DNA of 64,000 nucleotides from Anoplopoma fimbria (taxonomy: Eukaryota; Chordata; Actinopteri; Perciformes; Anoplopomatidae). How positions within the stretch are numbered: position 1 is the stretch's first letter; every line of letters begins with the position of its first letter. The DNA is taken from the NCBI RefSeq assembly GCF_027596085.1, contig NC_072465.1:17438207-17502206 (forward strand), given 5' to 3'. The position numbers and the translations under genes were made by a program. Positions 11,547 through 24,333 of this stretch are shown here, one piece after another. Below the pieces are notes generated by a model. The model ran no database searches and had not been told where the DNA came from. It saw only the letters and a program-made list of their open reading frames with translations.

Positions 11547-14500
11547 TCAGCTCCGTCTAGATTTTGAGTGCTGGATGAGCCACTGAAGTGTGATGTCTGC
11601 AATCAAAGAAAACATGCTGGGTCAGTCTGAGGATCGGTTTATAATTCAGGCATTTCTAACTCACTAGAAACACAAGATATGATTGCATACAATTTTGGAA
11701 AACAGCTACACAGAACTCCATTAAAATAGAATCATAATCTTATTTAGTGCTTGCCATAATGATTCTCCCTCACTTAAACTGCATGAAACAAAAGGGTGTA
11801 TGTTCACAATGAAACCTGATGTTCTTAAACAATCAATGAATCAAAGAAATTATTAATTACATTGAAAAAATGCTGTGTAAATTGTTGCGTTATTAATATA
11901 TTAACCAACTTAATATCAGGTTTAGTTTCCTTAACAGAGCCCTTTGAGTCATTAATTGCAACTCACCAATGTTGTCTTTCTCTTTACAGGAAATTGAGTA
12001 GCAGCAAATCTCTCTGTCCTGAATAGCTGCCAGATTCCTTTGAAGGGAAAAGAAGGTGCGTGAAAAATAAATATGTGAAGTATGCACACAGGCTGATCAT
12101 CAACCTCACTCATCTGCAGCTTATGGGCCACAGTTTATGAGCACAAATGTTTCCAACCTGACAGCAGAGGGAGCCAGTTCCTTTCAGTAAACTACAACTT
12201 GACACAGCTGCATATAACGAAATAGGAATGAAACAAGAAAAGGGTCTAATTTTGTATTTATTATTAATCTTTAGCATGTAGGTGGTTCAACTGATATGGA
12301 ATTTTTAAAAAAATACAGATATAAGAAGAAATTTCAATGTGTATAGACATACATAGTTTAAAATAATAATATTTATATGAATCCCAAATTATTCCTCCAG
12401 TAAACCTCCAAACAAGAATAAATAGGGCCATTTTCATGACATTAAGAATCTACTGTTCACTGCTGCACAAAAAAAACGTCAGAAATTGGCACTCAGCTGT
12501 AATGAATTTGAATACAATAAGGATAACCATCTTTCATACTTACATTTTCTCAATGAGCTGCTTTTCATCTAGAGCACTGGGGAGATCCCTTTTGTTACCG
12601 AGTACCAAAACCTAAAATTGAAAAAAGAATTTCCATTGAAATCTGCGACTGCAGCAAGTAATCATTTGCAGAACCCACACATAGTTTAGCATTACTGGAG
12701 CAGAAATCACACTTACAGGAATTCCTTGCAACTGAGGTTTGTCTAATAAATTATGAAGCTCATTTCTAGATGCCTCCACTTTTTCCCGATCTGCTGCGTC
12801 AACCATGTACCTAAAAATGAGCAACAACGAAATGATTAGTTAGATGTGTTTTACATACATTAACAGTACGTGCAGAATACATTTCTTCTCATTTATTTTT
12901 CAGACAAACTTGAAAATCAAAACTGTGATTCTCACACGATTGAATTAACTCCCCGACAGTATCGCTCCCACATGCTCCTGAACCTCGGCTGCCCTCCTAT
13001 ATCCCAGATCTACATGTACAAAATGAACGGCACATCATCAATAGTTATTGCGTCCTTGTAAAACCAGTGTGCTGGTTTCATTTCATTTACTACAGTTACA
13101 CTGTGATAACAGCAGAAGGATTAAAATACCTTGATGGTGACGTTTCCTTTAGTGACCTTCCTCATATTGAACCCGACTGTTGGGATCATGTCTTCACTGA
13201 AATGCCCAGACTGAAAGGAGACACACAAGTTTAAGTTATTTCTTATAAAACTGTATTAGTTCCCTGCAGAGAGCATATGTGGGGTGGGATAGGCATGATG
13301 CATATGTACACAATGAATTAACTAGTCCCACAGTATATTCTACTTCACACATTTTAAAATAGCCATACTACATAATCAGGTATGTTCTACGAGGAACATA
13401 GGAGGAAGGAGAACAGTTTAATTGATCACTCAACTGTATCATACATCCATACTAAATATAAAGGACACAAGGAAACTGTAGGAGTCATATGTGCAGCTGA
13501 GTGTAATTTGATAAGTAATATAATTATTCCACGCTGCTTTGGATCTCTTGCACTTTTAAAGTTTCACATGCTTTTAGTAGCTTGTCATCCAATACTGCTC
13601 ACTATACATTATTTAAGTTTCAAATGGACTACAAAAAATAAATACTGCAATATATGACTAAAAACCTAGTTTACTATATCCAATTGTGTGAAAAGGCAGG
13701 GACTGGTATTTGTGAAAAGCGAAAATGTTGTAACTAAAACTACAAACTGAATAGGCTTAAATATTTTTTCACCAAAATGACAAACAAACCAAACACTATG
13801 ACTCCACATATTCTGGCTTTTGTGAGCGCTAATTATTGCAAACAGAAGTGGGAAGAAAAATCAACTTTGGCATACAGAATCAGTGGCATTTACCCTTTAA
13901 CGTCATAACTCACAAGCTGTTCCTATTCCTTCTCCCAGCCCGCCTTTGTAAACCCGCGATCATGCACTGTCTGCTCTACCCACACTTCACAGCACATGAC
14001 CTGCTGGAGTCAGCTGATGAAGCTAAGTGGAAGTGAGTGCAGGAGTCTTATGACTGGGATGGAGGATCCACCCCCGCAACAACCATTCATGAACTCTCTT
14101 GTGTCGCGGACTGGTGGAGCATTTTTTTTCTCTCCATGTATTCGTCGTGAGAAGGAAGCATCAGAGTTACGTTGAGTTACCCAACTTCCTTCTCAGGCAA
14201 CTGTCCTGTTACCTGACGCCAAGAGTGTACCGAAATCCAATTTAACAAACTGTGAACTTTTCTGTTGAAACAACATCTTCTCTAAAATATACACTGGTGT
14301 TTTGCTTTCAACACTTACATCAACATTAGTAGTAAGAGCTTCACTGCTAAAAGTGACACCAGTTCCTAAGCAGATTGTACTGTTGGTATTTTCATTGGAA
14401 TTCTGTCTTTCTTTAACAACAATGTCCATTACTGATTAATCTACCAATTGTTTCTTCTTTTAAATATTTTTAAAGTTCTGAAAAAGTCTGTTTTCTCAAG

Positions 14501-15904
14501 CCCAGGTGACACCTTCAAATAGCTAGTTTTGTCCAACCAACAATTCATAACATAAATATATTTAGTATATAAAGATATTAAACACATCAATTGACCAAAC
14601 AATTAATCGATTCATTGCCTCAGCTCTATTTTTTTAGATACATATCAAATTGAACCAAATCTTAAAACCCTGTCAATCCAGTTGAAAATACTTTTAAAAA
14701 CTTTGTATACTTTGTGAAAGTACTGAAAGCGCACAGATTAAAATAACTCAACGATGCAGGACAGACCACCATAGACTGAAGAAAAACCTGATTGGTCATC
14801 AGAGAGCTGACGGAGTAAAAGGCCAACTGATGAACAACTCCAAACATGAAACTTAACCTTACATTTTACAATATGCTGTTAAAAACTCAGTGGCTGTCTG
14901 CTGATTAGCTAATGAAAAAATTGCTCCACCAGAAAACCGCCAGTTTTGAGAAATCTCAAAGTTGCATAACGTTGCACAAGAGAAATGGCTTTTCTGAAAA
15001 AAAAAAAATGAAAAAAAAACTCTCCAAAAGCAAAAAGATACAATCTGCGTGTGTAACTTTATCACTCTTTGTATATAAAGCTGCTGCAGTATGAGTCATG
15101 TCAGATGGAAAGCATTAATTTCTGTTTATGTTATATGCTACATTTAATTGTTTTATGTCACTGGACACCTGCATTTTTGCATCAACACCAACAATAACTG
15201 AGGCATAGATATGTTTTGTAAATATGCCACAAAAAAAGTAAATGATTCAGCTCCAGTTTGACCTCTTTGTAACTTGCTTAAGTATAATTTGATTATTTTT
15301 GGAGTGGCTGTCAGTTTCAGACTTGTTCAGGACACCTGTAACTTCTGCACGACTAGGCCTGTGTGGTGTGATCAGGTGTTGTTATTGTCAACATGGTTTT
15401 ATGTTATCCTCCTCAACTTTGAACTCTGTGTATAGTGCATAAGTGTATAATGATCCCACAATCTAGTAAAAATAACACAAAGCAAATATGTGTATGGTGC
15501 GTTTGGGTTTAGCATGCTTAACTACCACAACATAGACAAACATAGACGAGAGCAGCAAACTAGTTAGCTCAGCTGACTTGTTGACACACGTCCAACAAAT
15601 GACTGAGTTTCAGGAGTGTTTTTATGGATGCTGCTGTCCCTACAGAGCAACTTTACATCGTTGTTGGTCCTATAAAACAGACAGTTTGGGAAACACCACG
15701 TTAGCTTAACTCTTATCCCATTATTAGAGCTAATAGTATTAGCACTACCCCGAGCAAGGGAGCTAGCAGCCGGAGACTTACAGCGATCACGTTTACAAAT
15801 GTTGTTTTTCCTGAATACTGGAGGCCGACCAGCGTCAGCTCCATCTCCTCCTTCCAAAACAGAGACTTGAACCAGTCCAGCATCCGGTTGATTAGTGCCA
15901 GCAT
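11547..15904 (-). CDS. arl8b: ADP-ribosylation factor-like GTPase 8B
   Basis: Seven exons sum to 561 bp, 186 aa: 15782-15904, 13130-13210, 12936-13009, 12717-12810, 12544-12611, 11967-12037 and 11547-11596. The start [20 protein letters not shown] is the amphipathic N-terminal helix of ARL8B; ARL8A begins MIALFNKLLDWF. GTPase motifs are complete: P-loop GLQYSGKTT, switch II WDIGGQ, NKRD guanine-binding motif, and SCKEKDNI. The C-terminus is [12 protein letters not shown]. Known role: lysosomal small GTPase that recruits SKIP/PLEKHM2-kinesin-1 and HOPS to move lysosomes outward and drive fusion. Neighbouring edem1 matches the human ARL8B-EDEM1 pair, which supports the B rather than the A paralogue. 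Which teleost copy (ba or bb) cannot be told. One small change is SGHFSED for the usual SGQFSED. Confidence 0.95.
14425..14635. repeat. Degenerate dispersed MITE-like repeat in arl8b intron 1
   Basis: The segment with CTGATTAATCTACCAATTG and AACAATTAATCGATTCATTG close to CAGCTCTA resembles the same fish dispersed family as the copies in edem1 and epha2 introns. Boundaries are approximate. Confidence 0.35.
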
Positions 15905-16654
15905 CTTGAGGTCGGTGTTCACGCTCCCCTGTGGTTGTGTCCGTGTCTTCCTCCCTGTCAGATGTGGCGTTTTTTCCCAGCGAAGAAGGGAAGTGGGACG
16001 CATGCAGCTGTCATATGATCAGGCTGCAGAAACGCGTCCGACAGCGCCCCCGCTGGAGCATGTGGGAATTACATACGAGAGAACACTTCCCATAAAGACT
16101 ATTGGGATTTATTTTTTTATTAATAAATATTTGATTTAATGATTATTATACCAGGATCCACCTTTTTTTTTTTTTTTACTTTCTTGAACTGACATGTCAA
16201 AAGAGAAAAATAGACATACGGTCACACCTTTCATATGCTGCTGTCCCAGCATGAATACATATATTGTAACAAAACAAACAGACAAACATAAGGGGGGGGG
16301 ATTCACAATACAGCACCCACACATAAATAATTCTTGCAATTCTGTCATGCCAATAATTTGTTTCAACAAACTAAAGGGCTACCAATATGTGCTATCCTTT
16401 GGTGTGTATGGTCCCAAATGTTTGTTGGTTTGTTTGTTTTTGGTGCGGTTGGAAGAACTTCTTCATAGATGGAACTGTTTTTTAAAACTATGGATTATTT
16501 GGTTAATTCAATTAACAGTAGAATATACCTGTATAATACATTGCTTCAATGCATGTGTTTTGCAACATTTACATTAGACCATCAGTCACTTTTTAAGCAA
16601 TGTGTCTTAAAATAAACGTAAAGTATAACCATAAGCATTTTGGTTTATCATTAT
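15905..16654. other. arl8b upstream region and intergenic spacer
   Basis: The first about 150 bp upstream of the arl8b start is GC-richer and is the likely promoter and 5'UTR. The remainder, with T, A and G homopolymer tracts near 16165 and 16292, has no recognisable gene. Confidence 0.4.
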
Positions 16655-16951
16655 TTACATTACATTACAGTCATTTAGCAGACGCTTTTATCCAAAGCGA
16701 CTTACAATCAGTAGTATATTACATATCATTCACCCATTCACACACTGATGACAGGCTACCATGCAAGGTGCCACCATCAGACTCTAACTAACATTCATGT
16801 AACATCCAGTCCACACCGATGGCAAGCCTTCGGGAGCAACTTGGGGTTAAGTGTCTTGCCCAAGGACACATCAACTGCCGAAGCCGGGTATCGAACCACC
16901 GACCCTCTGATTGGAGAACTACCTTGCTCTCCACTATGCCACAGCCGCCCC
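16655..16951 (-). mobile_element. tRNA-derived SINE with L2-like 3' tail
   Basis: Read on the minus strand the element starts GGGGCGGCTGTGGCATAGTGG, with an A-box-like TGGCATAGTGG and a B-box-like GGTTCGATACC, as in tRNA-derived SINEs. It ends with CGCTTTGGATAAAAGCGTCT followed by a (TAATG)n tail. That 3' end is the L2-type tail seen in many fish SINEs and LINEs. Tail-only copies lie at 20504-20570 and 28770-28804. Confidence 0.7.
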
Positions 16952-17250
16952 ATATTTAAAACCAAATAGGGCAAAATAACAATTCTCATCCAAAACCCTG
17001 AATGTAGGACTTAACATATGTTCGACCATGGTTTCAAACGTTCCTCATTAAACCTTCATATGTTAGTCAGACCAAAGCTGGTCTTTTACTTTCCGCTGGA
17101 GATCAAACCAGGGACCTTTCAAGTTTGCATCTCTGCCCTTAACAGGTTTCTCTATATTTAAATGTGTGCTGATAGCAAGCGAGATGCTTTATATCATTAC
17201 ATCAATATCATGATAGTAAACAGACTAATCATGTCTTCTTACACCTGTTA
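16952..17250. other. Intergenic, probable 3'UTR of the 4-1BB-like gene
   Basis: About 300 bp between the SINE and the stop codon of the TNF-receptor gene. No independent gene is seen. Confidence 0.4.
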
Positions 17251-19913
17251 TCAACAAGTGCCGACTTCTTCCAGATGCAGGGGGCCAAAACTGTTGCTGT
17301 TCTTGGATTCATCCTGAACGATGAGCTCAAACCCACATTCCTCCTTTGACAGGTGAAAGTCACTGGCTTTGGTGGGGACTGCTAAGACTTCCATAGGAGT
17401 ATTATCTGGATTAGAGAATAAATACAAACAAATATCTTGAAATCAGTAGCCGAAGTCATGTCATAATCATATACCGATTGTACCAATCTCCTATACTCTT
17501 GACCCCCCTCTCAGTTTTGGTCTATGAATTTCCAGTTTCATCTCGTCTGTGATTTTATGATTTAATTAAAATATAAGTTATTTTTCACCATTGATGTCCC
17601 TCAAATAATGTATACATTAACTCCAACATAATATCACAAAAACTACAAAAACATCTGAGAAATAAAACCCCAAAAACCAGAGTTAACTTAAAAAAAACCT
17701 CCCATCCGGCTTCATATCTGAGGCAGCTTATCTCATCAGCTTACTTTAGTGTTTCTTTTGTTCTATCCAATATCAATATCCATAACCAATATCTCCAACC
17801 ATAACCAATATCTCCAACATATTATTTTCATACATTTTTGTATTTAAAATAGTAAATAATGGAGAAAAAAAATATGAAATGTGATTTGCTTTTTAAAGGA
17901 AGGGAATATATATATTAGATCCTTCTGAAAAACTTTGTTTGTATGAAAATCTGTTCATAATGTTCATTGTATATATATATATATATGTATTCCCTTTAAG
18001 GCCCACTTACATGCTTTGTGCTTCCTGAAGTTCTTTATACAGGCAAGAGATAGAAACATAAGGAGGGTGAGAGAAAGCAAAACAAAGCCGATGCCAAGGA
18101 TCAGATGAATGGAGTCTATTCCTTCTCTGTGCGTCTCTGGTGAATCATAAATTTTGGTTATTTCAACTCAGCAATATTGTAGTTTTGTATTTGTGTAACA
18201 GTATAGAAAAAACATTTATTTTGCTTCCACCTACTGCAGACATCCGCTTTCACATCAAAATATGAGTTATCAGGGCATGAAGGCTGAGGCTCACACGTAT
18301 ATGAATACTTTATCAACCTGTTAACCCCACGACTGTCTGCAAAGACAGACAGACAGACAGACAGACACAAAGGTTAATCCATTAACATTGTTCAATGAAA
18401 AAGTAATCTTCCTTTTTTGTGCAATACTTTTCCAAATTTGGTCCAAATTACTGAAATCTAATGTCTGCTTGATATTTTCTCTATCGCCACCGTGAGGATT
18501 ACATTTGTATTTCTTTGGGAATTATTTGAAAACTAAAGACATTCCCATCAGCTTCAGCTGTACTTTGTGTTAAGTTTTGGATAGCAAATGTTAGCATGCT
18601 AACATGCTAAACTAAGATGGTGTACATGGTAAACATTATACCATTTCAGCATAGGACGTTAGCATTGTCTTTGGGTTAAGTAGGCCATGTTCTGTCTTCC
18701 CCTTATCAAAAAGGTCATCTTTGAGTTTGACGTCTGATCAAAGAACGAAAACACGCCAGTCAGTTCTGCTTGCATTTCCTCAGATTTCATGTGGCAAACA
18801 CGGTGGCAAACTTCTTGACACTATCCTTCCTGACACTGTTAGTTTGCTCTCCTTTTACTCACTTGAAGTACGAAAGGGCCACATTAACACTTTGAATGAC
18901 AGATGTCACAGCAACTTGGAAAAACCTCCCCAATTGTGTGTGTGAATTGAGAGATTAGGAGATTTAAATTTATTTCATGAATACTCAAACATTTTTTTAT
19001 ATATATCAATTATAAATGATGTGGTCTTGAAATACATTTATTAAGTGTAAAAAGTAGACTGAGTGCATTAATCCAACCTACATAATTATAAATGGCTGGT
19101 TAACCCATTTGCACACCTTGAGACCCCCTGACATGACACCCCCAAAAAACAATTATATTGACATTGTCAAACCAGCTTTTGTGCCAGCAGCAATTCATTT
19201 AAAAACCACAACATATTAATTGTTCTAGAAAAAGAAACAAAAGTACACTCTCACCTGTCCTGTTCGGTTTCTCCCCTGTGACGCATTTGTTTTCCTCACA
19301 CTTTGAACAGGCATTGTTGGAGCACAAGAAACCAGAGCGGCACGAGCAGATTGCATCTGTGGTCGTTGTGCATTTCTTAGCATAATCTGTAGATGGATGA
19401 GAAAGCAAACCACAGGACTTTTAGGTGACAACAGTGATTTGTCTTTAGTTAAATGCATTAGCTACATAAACTTTTGTTTCTAGAAATCCACATAGAGCAA
19501 GAGCAATATATACCATTAATTACAGTCTTACCTTGTTGGCATGACCGACATTCATGACATCTGTCAAACATGTTATATTTGTCCGAGAAGTGGCCCTCTT
19601 CACAGGGAATACAGACAGATGGCTTCTCTGAGCAAAAACCCTTCATATATGTACCTTGAAAATCAGAAACAAATTAAATCAGTCACGCTCAAGAACGTAG
19701 GATTACATTCACACACTTAGATGAGAAAGTTTCACAGATTTATATAGACACATTCAAGCTTATTTTAAAGATGAATTATGTGTTTGTTTTACCTGGGTGA
19801 CAGAGGTCACAGCAGCGCCCATTCACCTCATCCTGTCCATCACCACAGCCTGCAGCTATAGTCCAGATACTCAATACACACATTAATGCCAGGTAGCGGC
19901 TCAGAGGAATCAT
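17251..19913 (-). CDS. TNF receptor superfamily member, 4-1BB/TNFRSF9-like
   Basis: Six exons sum to 759 bp, 252 aa: 19793-19913, 19532-19654, 19255-19386, 18235-18336, 18011-18136 and 17251-17405. Start MIPLSRYLALMCVLSIW is a signal peptide. Cysteine-rich domains follow: GRCCDLCHPG, CIPCEEGHFSD, CHECRSC, CTTTTDAICSCRSGFLCSNN, ACSKCEENKC, then a short segment with PQPSCPDNSYF and KADVC. A transmembrane helix (HLILGIGFVLLSLTLLMFL) leads to a tail of about 60 residues with SKEECGFE, a plausible TRAF-binding acidic motif, ending LEEVGTC. There is no death domain. The CSCRSGFLC-ACSKCEENKC arrangement and total length are close to human 4-1BB (255 aa). CD40 is the main alternative. Known role of the family: costimulatory surface receptor on activated lymphocytes signalling through TRAFs to NF-kB. 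Confidence 0.75.
18342..18366. repeat. (GACA)n microsatellite
   Basis: Tandem GACA units in the intron just upstream of the fourth exon of the 4-1BB-like gene, next to its splice acceptor. Confidence 0.9.
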
Positions 19914-19959
19914 TATGACCAGGGCTCTGCTTGTGCCTTCAGGGTTTTATTGTGTTTGC

Positions 19960-19967
19960 TGACGTCA
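19960..19967. promoter_or_regulatory. CRE palindrome upstream of the 4-1BB-like gene
   Basis: Perfect TGACGTCA (CREB/ATF consensus) about 47 bp upstream of the ATG. Its closeness to the start suggests a promoter element, but the transcription start is not known. Confidence 0.35.
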
Positions 19968-20503
19968 GCGAGATATGTGGTTAGCTCTCCGAGAACCACA
20001 GTGCGAGACTTATAGTTCAGGAAGTGAAAGACCACTTGTACTCCCACTTGATTTAAGATTATCATACAATAGTATAAACTGAATTAAAAAAGTATTTGGT
20101 TTATGTCGTTTTTTAGTTTGTGTTGTTTTTTTTAACCTAACATGTACCTTGTGATTTTATTTCAATGTGTAATTTTATTTTATATATGTAAGACAGGGCT
20201 ATTTAGCTTGACTTTTGAAGGACAGCCGAGTGTCTGTTCATCAAAAGCAGACCCAATATGTAGCCTACAGGGGGGACAGAGAAATAAAGACAAAACAGAG
20301 ACATCAGCATGTCTTCACCATTATGGATCTGCCTTTCTTTAAAGCATGTGTTGGTGTTGGAGGTGATGTTTCAGGTTTTGTCACGTCAAACACTTCCGCA
20401 GAAACTGCAGATAAAGCAGATTAACCAGCTTCTGCATGCTCAAGGGTCACTATTGAAACATTAATAAACTCTTAAACCATGATGAGTAGCTGTTGATATG
20501 ATC

Positions 20504-20640
20504 TTACATTACATTACATTACATTACATTACAGTCATTTAGCAGACGCTTTTATCCAAAGCGACTTACAGGAAGTGTATTCAACATAGGTATTCAAGAG
20601 AACTACTAGTCACCAGAAGTCATAAGTGCATCTCCTTTCT
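20504..20640 (-). mobile_element. L2-like retroposon 3' tail
   Basis: (ACATT)n followed by ACAGTCATTTAGCAGACGCT and the GCGACTTACA motif, identical to the tail of the SINE at 16655. The sequence continuing to about 20640 looks like part of the same 3' region. Confidence 0.6.
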
Positions 20641-21160
20641 GACTTCTGACATGACTTCCTTCCAGAAATGTCCAGGTCCATACAGGTTTTATGTTTGGTC
20701 GCTCAAGTACATAATCTCTGACTTCCAATGTTGGCTATTTTCAATCCAGGATGCATCATTTCCTAAATAGCCAACCAAAGAAGAGGCACAAGACTGGAAA
20801 TCTGTTCTGTGAACCTGGAGATAAATTTGAACTAGTTTTACTCTTGAAACTCTCTTGAAAGTTTAATTTGATGGACTATATGAGGTAGAAAGTAAGTGAT
20901 ACTGTTTCCATATTGGTAAAATACCTGCAATATTATTTCTAACAATTTCTAACAATATGGTTTGGTTCTTTAGTTCTTTATCATCAATCTATTCGGTTCT
21001 TAAAGGTTATTTGTTTCTTGTCACTTAGGATTACTGAAACCTCAAGAGATTTAATTGGGATTTAAAAGTATTCAAGTTTGATACTGCATTCAGAGCAGGC
21101 GTCATCAAAGCAACTGTCCTTTTTTCTAGTGAAGTGTTGAGTCATCTATTTTCATTCACA
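20641..21160. other. Intergenic, no gene seen
   Basis: AT-rich spacer between the two TNF-receptor genes with no recognisable exon or element. Confidence 0.4.
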
Positions 21161-21312
21161 CTTCTACACCTTTATGTGCTATATATTGTAAATTTCTTCT
21201 ACACCTTTATGTGCTATATATTGTACATTTCTTCTACACCTTTATGTGCTATATATTGTAAATTTCCCCGCTGCGGGACTAATAAAGGATTATTTTATCT
21301 TATCTTATCTTA
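21161..21312 (+). mobile_element. LINE 3' end with three 35-bp tandem units
   Basis: Three near-identical 35-bp units (21161-21265) lead into CCCCGCTGCGGGACTAATAA and a (TCTTA)n tail. The same tail ends the LINE copies at 23256, 48948 and 50370. Confidence 0.7.
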
Positions 21313-23255
21313 TAACTATAATCTATGGAAATCGGGACATGTGATTTGTTCAAGCAAGCTCTGCTCATATCTCATGTGTTACCATGGTTGAGGAATGGTT
21401 CGTACCATTAGACATTAACTCAGCAGAGATCCTCTTTTTCCAAATGACATAGCGAACATGACATTAAGAAAGCCATGACACTCAAACAAACGCAATTACA
21501 ATATTCTAAATATGACTCAGTTTGGTTCCTGGAAACCCCAAAGTCTACAGACACCTGCATAATATCATTTATTCTAAAACAAGTCCCTGCAGTAAATTTT
21601 GCCTTTATACCACCTGTTAGCCTACTCAACTCCTCTGCTTGAAGGGTTTCCCTGACTTTACAGCAGCATTACCAACAACCAAGATAATAAGGGGGAGAAA
21701 AAGTTAAAATGTTTGTAGTTCAATAAAATGTTGGAGAGTCACATGCTGTGACTATTTCAAAGATGAAACCCAGTGTAAATCTTTTTTTCAAGTCCTTGAT
21801 TACATTACATTAAGTGTGTAACGTGGTTAGGTTTTGTTTTTTTTGGCTGGTTTGCAGTTCATTGTGCGTTGATCAACACTCCTATATGCGGCATATATGT
21901 AAACATGTGATTTTGCTTGGTGGTTATGTAGCTTCTATGATGCAGGAGTAGAAATGCATAATGATTTGTAAAGAATTTCCTGCTCTCAACTGGTATTGTG
22001 TTTGGGTTTGTTGACATTTGATGCAGAAGGAGGGAGTTTCCTGGCAAATGCAACACACTGTTGAGTAGCACTGAAATGAGTAGTACGTAAAATTGACAGA
22101 AATTAAATCATCAGCAATTTGGAAATCGATTACATTGTTTGTCAGTTATGAACTAACAAGCAAACATACCAAACATTTTCTGGTTCACCCTTTTAAATAT
22201 TGGAGATTGGTGGTTTTTTCACTATAATATCATTGTAACTTGATCTTGGTTGATTGCACAAAACACATCATCTGGAGACATTATCTTGAGCTCCTGTTGT
22301 GTAAAAAAAACTGTTAATCAAGTAATCATAAAATAATCAACAACGTATCTATAATAAAAAACAATCATTGATTACAGCCCTGCTGTTGTTGTTGATCTTT
22401 ATCCAGTTGTTGTGGGCTCCACAGTCAATGAATAACTTTATGTGTCCACTCTGACTCACTATGAAAGCGTGCTTTAGTGAGTGATTAATATTGATGCATG
22501 ACTTGTGGTCCTGTACATTTTTGACGGGAGAGTCTGATGTTTGCTGTGGTCTTCATTTGCATAGATTTTGTGTGTTGTGCTTCATTATGGGTGTGGTCAT
22601 TGGCGAACCCGTGCCTTAGATTATGGTACAATGTACAATAATTAACAACACAAAGTCATGTGTTTTGGTAAATGTTGTAGTGGCATCCCCCTGCTGAAAT
22701 CACACCAATCAAAACCTCATCACATGTGAGCTGTACCACCGCTACACTTACCGCTCCCTCTCTCACTCATTCACACTCACTCACAACCACATAGTTGCCG
22801 CTCTGAATCCTTTCGTCAGGATGTGAGATAACCATAGACGTATTTAAATGTAGTTCTCAGCAGTGTGAAACGTCACTGTAACCACGAAGGGCGTCTGTAG
22901 ACAGCTGGAGTTCCCTTCACAATGCACTGCACCCACTCTGTAGGTGTTGTGGTGAGGGTGGGTGGAATACGTGCTGTTAACGCATACTTGTTGTAGCTGA
23001 GCGTGATAATATAAAAGTTCACTAAAGGTTATGGTATGGAATATGATTCATGTTGTATTGTCTGAAAGGGGAACTGTTTAGGCTGCTCCACAAATGTGAA
23101 GAATACATTGTTTAGAGCATTTCGTTACAAATAGAAATACAAAGACAAACGAACACTCCAAGGAAAAAAAGTTACACACATAACCTTTGGGTTTCTATTT
23201 GTGTGATGTTTTCCCTTTGCTGTGACAATGATTTGAGATAATGGCTTTCTGGAAG
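21313..23255. other. Intergenic, mostly unannotated
   Basis: No gene is supported. A degenerate dispersed MITE-like fragment ends near 22385 (GATTACAGCCCTGCT). Short open frames are scattered and look random. Confidence 0.4.
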
Positions 23256-23957
23256 ACAAACTATAAGATAAGATAAGATAAGATAATCCTGTATTAGTCC
23301 CGCAGCGGGGAAATTTACAGGATTTACAGCAGCATAGAGGATAGTGCAAACAAGAGACATAGTAAAAAAAACAAGATCAAAAACAAGTATTATAAATAAG
23401 CAAATAAGCAATAAAAAACAGTAAAGAATCCACAATAACGGAAATATTATATATACGGAATAACTATTATAACTATTATTGCACAGTGTATTTGTATTGC
23501 ACAGGTTTTTTTTAATGTCATGTGTCATGTGGTCTACTGGGAGCAGAGCTGGTTGTGCAACCTGACAGCAGCTGAAAGGAAGGACCTGCGGTACCTCTCC
23601 TTCACACACCGGGGGTGAAGCAGCCGGTGGCTGAAGGAGCTGCACAGAGCTGCCAGGGTGTCCTGCATGGGGTGGGAGGTGTTGTTCATCAGGGATGATA
23701 GCTTAGCCATCATCCTCCTGTCTCCCACCATATCCAGTGGACACCCCAGCACACTGCTGGCCTTCTTGACAAGTTTGTTGAGTCTCTTCCTGTCAGCTGC
23801 TGAGATGCTGCTGCTCCAGCAGACCACTCCATAAAAGATGGCTGATGCCACTACAGAGTCGAAAAAGGTCCTCAGGAGTGCTCCCTGCACTCCAAAATAC
23901 CTCAGTCTCCTCAGCAGATAGAGTCTGCTTATCCTTACAGAATTAATTAACATATCA
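23256..23957 (-). mobile_element. 5'-truncated non-LTR retrotransposon (Rex1/L2-like LINE)
   Basis: The minus-strand frame 23534-23953 (139 aa) resembles the C-terminal end of fish LINE reverse-transcriptase proteins: FFDSVVASAIFYGVVCWSSS, KLVKKASSVLGCPLD, MMAKLSSLMNNTSHPMQDTL, RLLHPRCVKERYRRSFL. It is followed by a 3'UTR and by CCGCTGCGGGACTAATACAG with a (TCTTA)n tail at 23259-23285. The catalytic reverse-transcriptase core and endonuclease are absent, so this is a dead truncated copy. Clade assignment (Rex1 versus L2) is from memory. Confidence 0.8.
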
Positions 23958-24333
23958 CCTGCAACATGTTTAAAAAAGTAAACTGTAAAAACCTGGTTTA
24001 AAAGATATGTATACTCTGTAGGAGTGTGGGAAACAAAAGGGCTGAGAAAGGCTTTTTGTGGACGGAGTAAATAAACGTCGGCTTTATTTCACACTCTGCA
24101 TTCGCGCTGACAACACAACAAGCGCTCCCCCGTCCCACATCATTAACCTCATCAACCCGCTAACGGTCATGGGTAATGTAGTTGAATAAACCTAACAAGT
24201 AAATATAACGTCAACAAGGCTAGCTCGCTGTGAATTCTAACCAATATTGTCCTGCTAGTGAGTGGTCACTACAACACAAGATATGTGTGTTGTCTTTTTT
24301 CACTTAGTGGCATCAATTCTTGTTATTCAATGA
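23958..24333. other. Intergenic, no gene seen
   Basis: Spacer between the LINE fragment and the LTR-like element. No exon or RNA gene is recognised. Confidence 0.35.

Noticed and set aside
16795..16951. Possible tRNA gene (A- and B-box-like words)
   Set aside because: The boxes belong to the head of a SINE with an L2-like tail; no complete cloverleaf with acceptor stem was seen.
23534..23953. Independent 139-aa host gene
   Set aside because: The sequence is the C-terminal end of a LINE protein followed by its 3'UTR and repeat tail.
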